Assembly: GCA_023264735.1 (NCBI GenBank)
Contig: JAHFVD010000048.1
Span: 1-48,949, forward strand
Origin: Mycobacterium sp.
GTDB lineage: Bacteria; Actinomycetota; Actinomycetes; Mycobacteriales; Mycobacteriaceae
DNA: 48,949 nt
Direction of reading: 5' to 3'
This document shows, in pieces, positions 43,342 through 48,949 of the stretch. The number at the start of each line of letters is the position of its first letter. The stretch's first letter is position 1. A program made the translations under genes and the position numbers. Under the pieces are notes generated by a model. The model was not told the DNA's origin, did no database searches, and worked only from the letters and a program-made list of their open reading frames with translations.

Positions 43342-43959
43342 TTATTCGCCGATATCGCCGAGGTGTTCGCGCAGGACAACCTTGCCGTCGGCGAGCTGGT
43401 AGGTCAGCCCGACGATTGCCAGCGTCCCGGCCGCAACCCGCTCAGCGACGAGGACGGACCGGGCCAACATCTGCGAGGCGGTCTCGATCACATGGCGGGC
43501 TTCGAACTCGTCGACGCGGGTCAGTCCGTCGCGGCGGCCCAGCAGGATCGACGGGGTGACGCGCTCGACCAGATCGCGGATATAGCCCCCCGGCACCGCC
43601 CCCTCGTCGAGAGCGGCCAGGGTCGCTTTCACCGCGCCACAGCTGTCGTGGCCGAGTACGGCGATCAGCGGCACGTTGAGCACGCCGACCGCGTACTCGA
43701 TAGAGCCGAGCACGGCGGAGTCGAGGACGTGGCCCGCGGTGCGTACCACGAACATGTCACCGAGGCCCTGGTCGAAGATGATCTCTGCGGCGACACGGCT
43801 GTCGGCGCAACCGAAGACGACAGCGGTCGGTCGCTGCTCGCCGGCCAACCTCGCGCGGTCCTCGATGCCCTGGCTGGGATGCTCGGGCTGGCCGGCGACG
43901 AATCGCTCGTTACCCTCTTTGAGTGCCTTCCAAGCGGTTACGGGGCTGCTGTTCGGCAT
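43342..43959 (-). CDS. canB: Beta-class carbonic anhydrase (Rv3588c/CanB-type)
   Basis: This is a 205-residue beta-carbonic anhydrase. The zinc ligands are Cys51, His104 and Cys107, and the Asp53/Arg55 dyad is in CADSR; GHDSCGAV holds the other two ligands. These positions agree with M. tuberculosis Rv3588c as I recall it. It interconverts CO2 and bicarbonate. The frame is open far upstream, across the mutY promoter. The ATG at 43957-43959 is chosen, and an ATG three codons earlier (43968) is possible. It is divergent from mutY with 37 bp between starts. Confidence 0.92.
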   Translation of the reverse strand: MPNSSPVTAWKALKEGNERFVAGQPEHPSQGIEDRARLAGEQRPTAVVFGCADSRVAAEIIFDQGLGDMFVVRTAGHVLDSAVLGSIEYAVGVLNVPLIAVLGHDSCGAVKATLAALDEGAVPGGYIRDLVERVTPSILLGRRDGLTRVDEFEARHVIETASQMLARSVLVAERVAAGTLAIVGLTYQLADGKVVLREHLGDIGE

Positions 43960-43996
43960 GGCCCACATTCTGCACTGTCGCCGGCTCCGGTATGCG

Positions 43997-44872
43997 ATGA
44001 GCATCAAATCCGCTGAACTGGTCGACTGGTACTCCCATGCCCGTCGCGATCTGCCGTGGCGCGAACCCCACGTGACGGCGTGGCAGATCCTGGTCAGCGA
44101 GTTCATGCTGCAACAGACCCCGGTCGCCCGGGTCGCGCCGATCTGGCTGGACTGGGTGGCGCGCTGGCCGACACCGTCGGCAACGGCCGCTGCCAGCGCC
44201 GCCGACGTACTTCGGGCGTGGGGCAAGCTGGGCTACCCACGGCGGGCCAAGCGGCTGCACGAGTGCGCCATCGCGATCGCCACCGAGCACGACGACGAGG
44301 TGCCCGCCGATGTCGAGGTGCTACTGACCCTGCCGGGCGTCGGCGCCTACACCGCCCGCGCGGTCGCCTGTTTCGCCTACCGGCAGGGCGTGCCGGTCGT
44401 GGATACCAACGTGCGCCGGGTGGTGGCGCGTGCGGTGCACGGGCTGGCCGACGCCGGCAACCCGTCGGCGGTGCGAGATATGGCCGATGTGGCGGCGCTG
44501 TTGCCCAATGACGGTACGGCGCCGGTGTTTTCGGCCGCGCTGATGGAACTCGGTGCCACGGTGTGCACGGCCCGATCGCCCAAATGCGGGATCTGCCCGC
44601 TGAGTGTCTGCGCGTGGCGGGCGGCCGGGTACCCGCCGGCCACCACCGCGCCGCGCCCCTCGCAGCGCTATGCGGGCACCGACCGGCAGGTGCGCGGACG
44701 GCTGCTCGATGTGCTGCGGGGCAGTTCTGCGCCCGTCATGCGTGCGCAGCTGGATGTGGTGTGGCTGACCGATACCGCGCAGCGGGATCGCGCGCTGGAT
44801 TCGCTGCTGGTGGACGGGCTGGTGGAGCAGACGGCCGACGGCCGGTTCGCGCTTGCAGGCGAGGGTGACTAA
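43997..44872 (+). CDS. mutY: MutY, A/G-specific adenine glycosylase
   Basis: This is a 291-residue glycosylase. It has a catalytic-domain start (DLPWREPHVTAWQILVSEFM, with LQQTPVARV next), the helix-hairpin-helix LPGVGAYTARAVACFAY, the catalytic Asp in VVDTNVRRVVAR, and a 4Fe-4S site CTARSPKCGICPLSVC. It removes adenine opposite 8-oxoguanine. The frame is open upstream, antisense to canB; the ATG at 43997 gives the normal family start. The C-terminal 8-oxoG-recognition domain is short compared with E. coli MutY, as in mycobacteria. The stop shares CTAA with the GlxA-type regulator. Confidence 0.93.
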   Translation: MSIKSAELVDWYSHARRDLPWREPHVTAWQILVSEFMLQQTPVARVAPIWLDWVARWPTPSATAAASAADVLRAWGKLGYPRRAKRLHECAIAIATEHDDEVPADVEVLLTLPGVGAYTARAVACFAYRQGVPVVDTNVRRVVARAVHGLADAGNPSAVRDMADVAALLPNDGTAPVFSAALMELGATVCTARSPKCGICPLSVCAWRAAGYPPATTAPRPSQRYAGTDRQVRGRLLDVLRGSSAPVMRAQLDVVWLTDTAQRDRALDSLLVDGLVEQTADGRFALAGEGD

Positions 44873-45828
44873 GCGGAGCGGGCGAAGCGGCGCCGGTAGT
44901 CCGACGGCGTGACGCCGACGATGCGGCGGAAGTGGTGCCGCAGCAGCGTGGCGGTGCCGAAACCGGCCCGCTCGGCGATGCGGTCGACGTCCAGATCGGT
45001 TTCCTCGAGCATCCGGCGGGCGTAGAGCACCCGCTGATCGGTGACCCACTGCATCGGTGTGGTGCCGGCCTCTTCGACGAAGCGCCGGGCGAACGTGCGC
45101 GCAGACATGTTGGCCTGCCGGGCCATACTGGCCACCGTATGCGGCTTGTCGAGATTGGACAGTATCCAATCTAGTTGTGGGGCAAAGCCTTCCGAACATC
45201 GCACGGGTATGGGTTGGTCGATGTACTGGCGCTGACCACCGTCGCGCTGCGGTGGCACCACCATCCGTCGCGCGATCTTGTTGGTGACCGTGCTGCCGAG
45301 TTCCCGGCGGACCAGGTGCAGGCTGGCATCGATGCCGGCGGCGGTGCCTGCGCTGGTCACCAGATCACCGTCGTCGACGAACAACACGTTGCGGTCGATG
45401 ATCGCCGTCGGATAGCGACGGGCGAGTTCGTCGGCGTGCATCCAGTGCGTGGTGCAGCGGCGCCCGTCGAGCAGGCCCGCCTCCCCCGCGACGAACGCGC
45501 CCGAGCACACGGTCAGGATCGTCGAGCCGGCGGCGTGGGCGGCCCGCAGCGCTGCCAGCGCCTCGGGCGGGTACGCCTCGATCGGACCCGTCACCGCCGA
45601 TACCGCCACCACGTCGGCGCCCACCAGGGCATCGAGACCGTGATCGGGCACCAGGTAGGCGCCGACGCTGGTGCGCAGCGGCTTGCCCGGCTCGGGACCG
45701 CACACCTTGAAGTCGAAGTTGGGCACCCCGTCCCCGGACCTGTCGATGCCGAAGACCTCGCAGATCACCCCGAACTCGAACACCGCGAGTCCGTCGAGGA
45801 CCAGCGCCGAGACACTCTTCAAAGGCAT
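44869..45828 (-). CDS. GlxA-family AraC-type regulator (DJ-1/PfpI + AraC HTH)
   Basis: This 319-residue protein has an N-terminal DJ-1/PfpI-like domain with the cysteine elbow ILTVCSGAFVAGEAGLLDGR, and a C-terminal AraC double HTH (VASMARQANMSARTFARRF, then IAERAGFGTATLLRHHF). Such regulators usually control amidase, arginine or betaine metabolism, but no target is evident here. The start at 45828 is only 3 bp from a 13-bp palindrome that also forms a TAGGAT -10 box, suggesting autoregulation. It has no counterpart at this place in M. tuberculosis and is probably an insertion between mutY and the hydrolase gene. Confidence 0.88.
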   Translation of the reverse strand: MPLKSVSALVLDGLAVFEFGVICEVFGIDRSGDGVPNFDFKVCGPEPGKPLRTSVGAYLVPDHGLDALVGADVVAVSAVTGPIEAYPPEALAALRAAHAAGSTILTVCSGAFVAGEAGLLDGRRCTTHWMHADELARRYPTAIIDRNVLFVDDGDLVTSAGTAAGIDASLHLVRRELGSTVTNKIARRMVVPPQRDGGQRQYIDQPIPVRCSEGFAPQLDWILSNLDKPHTVASMARQANMSARTFARRFVEEAGTTPMQWVTDQRVLYARRMLEETDLDVDRIAERAGFGTATLLRHHFRRIVGVTPSDYRRRFARSA

Positions 45829-45831
45829 GGC

Positions 45832-45844
45832 AGGATTTTATCCT
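45832..45844. promoter_or_regulatory. AGGAT-TTT-ATCCT palindrome at the glxA-type gene promoter
   Basis: This perfect 5+3+5 inverted repeat lies 3 bp upstream of the regulator's ATG. Its distal arm overlaps TAGGAT (45840-45845, minus strand), a good -10 box giving a leader of about 5 bases. It is a candidate operator; the short arms make chance occurrence possible. Confidence 0.4.
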
Positions 45845-45899
45845 ATGGGGTCAGTGCTGCCACTGTTGGCGGGATATTGTCTAACGAAGCATTACTGCC

Positions 45900-46094
45900 A
45901 TGACCACGTTGATCACTATCCTGAACAAACTCCGGCTGCATGCCGATCAATTCCGGGTGAGCGCACCGATGGTCGGGCCACTCTTCGACGACGCCGACGC
46001 ACGTCGGGTCAGCCACGATCTCGACGCCGTCCGCACCCGGTTCGAACAACACTCGGTGTGGCCGTCGTCAGGTGCGATCGGGGAGCGCCGCTAG
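45900..46094 (+). CDS. Possible small hypothetical protein (64 aa)
   Basis: This 64-codon frame starts at an ATG without a Shine-Dalgarno sequence and encodes a mixed amphipathic sequence (MTTLITILNKLRLHADQFRV, then SAPMVGPLFDDAD). Its third codon positions are clearly GC-rich, which favours coding, and it fills the otherwise empty gap between two minus-strand genes. Its 3' end overlaps the hydrolase gene by 27 bp tail-to-tail. I do not recognise a family. It could equally be a chance frame. Confidence 0.4.
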   Translation: MTTLITILNKLRLHADQFRVSAPMVGPLFDDADARRVSHDLDAVRTRFEQHSVWPSSGAIGERR

Positions 46095-46841
46095 GAACGT
46101 CTCGACGGCCTCCCGGTAGCGGTCCGGAGCGTCGTCGTGCACCAGGTGACCGGCGCCCGGGACGTGGACGTAGCGGGCACGCTCGCCCGCGAGGTCGGCC
46201 ATCTTGCGCATCTGCCCGGGCGGTGCCACCGAGTCACCGGCCTCGATGAGCAACACCGGCGCGCGAACCGACTGCCACTGCTGCCAGTAGTCGTGCAAGC
46301 CCCACTGCCCGGCGATCTCGATCCAGCGGGCCGGCCGGCCGTGCAGGCGCCAGCCCGTCGCGGTGCGATCGAACGCTTCCAGGAAGTAGCGTCCGGCGAC
46401 CGGCCCGAACTCGGCGTAAACCTCTTCGGCAGTGGAGTACTCGACCGGCAGCGCGTGCACCCACGGCTCCCACGGGCCGGTCGTCCTGCCGACGAAGTCC
46501 GGCGCCATGTCCTCGACCACCAGCGCGCTCACCAGATCGGGCCGCCGCGCGGCCAGGCACCAGGAGTGCAAACCGCCCATCGAGTGCCCCACGAGCACCG
46601 CAGGCTCGCCAAGAGTGGCGACGGCGTCACCGAGGTCGGCGACGAACCGCTCGGTGCTGACGGGTGCGGAGTCCTCGACATCGCGGCCGCGGTGCCACGG
46701 CGCGTCGTAGGTGTAGACCGCACCGAACCGGGACAGCCATCCAACCTGCCGCGACCACGTGGTGCCGCGGCCCATCAGGCCGTGCACCAACACCAGCGGG
46801 CGGCCGGTGCCGCCCCGATGCGTCAGCGATTCGGTGCTCAC
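46068..46841 (-). CDS. Alpha/beta hydrolase, Rv3591c-type
   Basis: This is a 257-residue hydrolase. The oxyanion region is VLVHGLMGRGTTW, the nucleophile Ser87 is in GHSMGG, the acid Asp in LIEAGDSVAPP and the base His in VPGAGHLVHDD. Substrate unknown. The frame is open upstream through the mhuD start. The GTG at 46839-46841 is chosen because it yields 257 residues, the length I recall for the M. tuberculosis ortholog, and avoids overlap with mhuD. An ATG at 46898 would extend it by 19 residues and collide with the mhuD start codon. It is divergent from mhuD. Confidence 0.82.
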   Translation of the reverse strand: MSTESLTHRGGTGRPLVLVHGLMGRGTTWSRQVGWLSRFGAVYTYDAPWHRGRDVEDSAPVSTERFVADLGDAVATLGEPAVLVGHSMGGLHSWCLAARRPDLVSALVVEDMAPDFVGRTTGPWEPWVHALPVEYSTAEEVYAEFGPVAGRYFLEAFDRTATGWRLHGRPARWIEIAGQWGLHDYWQQWQSVRAPVLLIEAGDSVAPPGQMRKMADLAGERARYVHVPGAGHLVHDDAPDRYREAVETFLAALPDRT

Positions 46842-46884
46842 CGTTTCATCTTGCGCGGTCGGCCACCGCTCTCGGCGGGCGCGG

Positions 46885-46890
46885 TAGCCT
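46885..46890 (+). promoter_or_regulatory. -10 element for a leaderless mhuD transcript
   Basis: TAGCCT lies exactly 6 bases before the mhuD ATG at 46897, with no Shine-Dalgarno sequence. It is the same geometry as at pxpA and radA. Confidence 0.6.
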
Positions 46891-46896
46891 TGCGCC

Positions 46897-47214
46897 ATGT
46901 CCGTGGTGAAGATCAATGCAATCGAGATTCCACCGGGTGCCGGCCCCGAACTGGAGAAGCGGTTCGCCAACCGCGCGCACGCCGTCGACAACCAGCCTGG
47001 GTTCCTCGGGTTCCAATTGCTGCGACCGGTCAAGGGTGAGGACCGCTACTTCGTGGTGACCACGTGGGAGTCCGAAGAGGCCTTCCAAGCGTGGGCCACC
47101 GGACCGGCGATCCACGCGCACGCCGGTGAACGCGCCAACCCCGTGGCCAAGGGTGCCCATCTGCTCGAGTTCGAGGTTGTGTTGGACGTTGCCGGGACCG
47201 GCGCCAAGGCGTAG
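46897..47214 (+). CDS. mhuD: MhuD, heme-degrading monooxygenase
   Basis: This 105-residue IsdG-family ABM-domain protein has the catalytic set Asn7, Trp66 and His75 in the positions known for M. tuberculosis MhuD (KINAIE, EAFQAW, HAHAG). It degrades heme to mycobilin and releases iron without producing CO. It appears to be transcribed from a leaderless promoter and is followed 10 bp later by lpqF on the same strand, as in M. tuberculosis Rv3592-Rv3593. No IdeR box was recognised nearby. Confidence 0.93.
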   Translation: MSVVKINAIEIPPGAGPELEKRFANRAHAVDNQPGFLGFQLLRPVKGEDRYFVVTTWESEEAFQAWATGPAIHAHAGERANPVAKGAHLLEFEVVLDVAGTGAKA

Positions 47215-47224
47215 CGCACGCCAG

Positions 47225-48559
47225 GTGCGCCGGACCGCGGTGGCTATCACCACCGTGATCGCATCCGCCGCCGCCCTGGCAACGAGCTGCGCACCAGCAC
47301 CCGCGCCACCGGCCAACGCCGGCGCGGGTGTCCGCATTGACCTCAACACCCCCACCGCGGTGCGGGCCAAGCAGGTCATGGACATGCTGAACTCGGACTG
47401 GCCGATCGGACCGGACAACGTCAAGACCCTGGCCACCACCGACATGGTGGACCCGGTCGCGCACAGCATGGACTCGCTGTGGTGGGACCGGCCCTACACG
47501 CTGGCCGGGGCGGACATCGGCGCCAATGTCGCCACGCTGCACCTACTTACGTCCTACGGTGCGCGCCAGGACATCGACCTGCGGATCGGCGACGATACCT
47601 TCGTCAGCCGGTTCGTCGTGTCCACCGAGAAGCCCAAGATCGAGTCGTGGCAGGACATCGACACCGCACTGAGCCGCACCGGGGCCCGCTACTCGTGGCA
47701 GGTGTCCAAGGTCAACGACGGCCGCTGCGAAAAGGTGGCAGGCACCAACACCGCTGAATCCCTGCCGCTCGCTTCGATTTTCAAGACCTACGTGCTGTAC
47801 GCGGTCGAAACTGCGATCACCGCAGGCACATTGAACTGGGACGACAAACTCACCATCACCGCCGAGGGGAAGAAACTCGGCACGTCCGGCTTCGACAAGC
47901 TGCCGCCGGGCTCGCAGATCACGGTGCGCGACGCGGCAGGCAAAATGATCTCCACGAGCGACAACATGGCCACCGATCTGCTGATCGGGCGCCTCGGAAC
48001 GCACGCCATCGAAGAGGCACTGGCCGCTGCCGGCCACCACGACCCGGCGAGCATGACACCGTTCCCCACCATGCGGGAACTGTTCGCGATCGGCTGGGGC
48101 AATCCCGACGTGCGGCAAGAGTGGAAGACCGCCGCCATGCCGCAGGACCGCGCAAACCTGTTGCACGAAGCCGATTCCCGGCCGTACGACCCAGACCCGT
48201 ATCGCACTCACGCGCCCGGCTCGGCCTATGGCGCCGAGTGGTACGGCAATGCCGAGGACATCTGTCGCGTGCACGCCGGCTTGCAGCGCAATGCCGTCGG
48301 GCGCGCGGCCCAGGTCAAGGACGTCATGTCCGAAACCGCGGGCATCGACCTCGACACAGCCGAATGGCCCTACATCGCGGCCAAGGCGGGCAATCTCCCC
48401 GGCGACATGACGTTCAGCTGGTACGCCGTCGACCGCACCGGCCAGGCGTGGGTGGTCAGCTTCCAATTCAACTGGCCCCGCTTCCACAGCGCCAACGCCG
48501 GCGGCTGGGCGATGACGATCATCAAGCAGGTCTTCGGGCTACTGCCCCGTTACCGCTGA
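47225..48559 (+). CDS. lpqF: LpqF-type lipoprotein with a serine beta-lactamase-like domain
   Basis: This is a 444-residue protein from the GTG at 47225. A signal peptide (RRTAVAITTVIASAAALATS) precedes Cys22; the lipobox ATSC is weak at its first position. After an N-terminal domain of about 140 residues comes a class A beta-lactamase-like domain with SIFK (Ser184/Lys187), SDN (245-247, 61 residues after the serine) and KAG (387-389) in place of KTG. Hydrolysis of an ester or amide in the cell envelope is plausible; true beta-lactamase activity is doubtful. The gene is downstream of mhuD in the same operon. The 3' end overlaps the phosphatase gene by 21 bp. Confidence 0.87.
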   Translation: MRRTAVAITTVIASAAALATSCAPAPAPPANAGAGVRIDLNTPTAVRAKQVMDMLNSDWPIGPDNVKTLATTDMVDPVAHSMDSLWWDRPYTLAGADIGANVATLHLLTSYGARQDIDLRIGDDTFVSRFVVSTEKPKIESWQDIDTALSRTGARYSWQVSKVNDGRCEKVAGTNTAESLPLASIFKTYVLYAVETAITAGTLNWDDKLTITAEGKKLGTSGFDKLPPGSQITVRDAAGKMISTSDNMATDLLIGRLGTHAIEEALAAAGHHDPASMTPFPTMRELFAIGWGNPDVRQEWKTAAMPQDRANLLHEADSRPYDPDPYRTHAPGSAYGAEWYGNAEDICRVHAGLQRNAVGRAAQVKDVMSETAGIDLDTAEWPYIAAKAGNLPGDMTFSWYAVDRTGQAWVVSFQFNWPRFHSANAGGWAMTIIKQVFGLLPRYR

Positions 48560-48949
48560 TCGCAGCGTCCACCCCATCCCGCGATGGTGCAGCGCGGTGC
48601 AACTGGCCGGCGCAATATCGATGCGCCAGAACGACTTCGGCGGTGCATCCAGCGCATTCAGGATGACCGCACGGATCACCGCGGGATGGGTGATCGCCAC
48701 GATGCGACCCGGCGTCCGGCTGATATCGGCCAGCCAGCCGCGCACCCGGGCGATCAACGCGACGACCGACTCACCGCCATGGGGGCAGCTGTCCGGTTCG
48801 GTGAGCCAGCGGGTGAGCTCGCCGGGCTGTACCGAGTCGAGATTCAAGCCACGCCACTGACCGTGATCCAGGTCAGCGAGCCGGGCATCGACCAGCGCCG
48901 ACAAGCCGAGCAGTTCGGCGGTCTCGCGGGTCCGCGTCTCGGGCCCGCA
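48539..48949 (-). CDS. Histidine phosphatase-family protein (partial, 5' end outside window)
   Basis: The frame runs from the stop at 48539 to the window edge, 136 codons, with the N terminus missing. It reads GPETRTRETAELLGL, which corresponds to the SPxxRTxETA segment of histidine phosphatases. It then has LADLDHGQWRG, PHGGESVVALIARV and ITHPAVIRAVILNAL (the second catalytic His in THP). The N-terminal RHG motif must lie beyond the window. The TTG at 48904 is not a real start. It is convergent with lpqF, overlapping by 21 bp. Substrate unknown. Confidence 0.8.
   Translation of the reverse strand, partial: CGPETRTRETAELLGLSALVDARLADLDHGQWRGLNLDSVQPGELTRWLTEPDSCPHGGESVVALIARVRGWLADISRTPGRIVAITHPAVIRAVILNALDAPPKSFWRIDIAPASCTALHHRGMGWTLRSAVTGQ

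Noticed and set aside
44577..44624. MutY iron-sulfur motif with an apparently shortened last spacing (CPLSVC)
   Set aside because: The four cysteines are all present and mycobacterial MutY proteins, as I recall, have the same short spacing, so it is not a defect.

Overview
The window is high-GC chromosomal DNA from a fast-growing mycobacterium (Mycolicibacterium type). Gene order follows the M. tuberculosis Rv3547-Rv3593 region, and the proteins are close to their M. tuberculosis counterparts as I remember them. Overlapping ATGA gene junctions, GTG starts and leaderless promoters also fit. No species can be named from the sequence alone.

Positions 1-17517 hold the KstR2 regulon, which degrades cholesterol rings C and D. 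Its genes are two SDRs, echA20-ipdA-ipdB-ipdC, fadA6, kstR2, ipdF, fadE30, fadD3, fadE31-32-33 and aspB. Two KstR2 operators sit in divergent promoters at about 1797 and 11654. Between ipdC and fadA6, where M. tuberculosis has fdxB and Rv3555c, there is a satD / DUF3307-like membrane protein / NDMA-dependent alcohol dehydrogenase block.

Positions 17514-19827 carry an MHS-type transporter with a consensus CRP site and an alpha/beta hydrolase. Positions 19831-26712 are the KstR-regulated part: hsaB, hsaC, hsaA, kshB, fadE34 and kstR, with three KstR operators. hsaD, which lies between hsaC and hsaA in M. tuberculosis, is absent from this operon.

Positions 26719-34282 are accessory and transport genes: otsB, a LacI regulator, a zinc-type ABC transporter (znuA-C-B) behind a Zur-like box, pxpA, an MBL-fold protein and an ArsB/SLC13 permease. 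Positions 34279-48949 are conserved housekeeping genes: rlmB-cysS, ispF-ispD-carD, lpqE, radA-disA, an unknown protein, the Rv3587c-type protein, carbonic anhydrase, mutY, a GlxA-type regulator, an alpha/beta hydrolase, mhuD-lpqF and a partial histidine phosphatase.

The most unusual signals are these. A 28-bp GC-rich repeat is present twice, once in frame inside ipdA and once, inverted, right after the fadD3 start codon. SatD has sequence hallmarks resembling a nucleotide-cyclase palm plus an HTH, under a leaderless promoter that overlaps a palindrome. hsaD is missing. Five convergent gene pairs end by sharing a 4-nt CTAA or CTAG.
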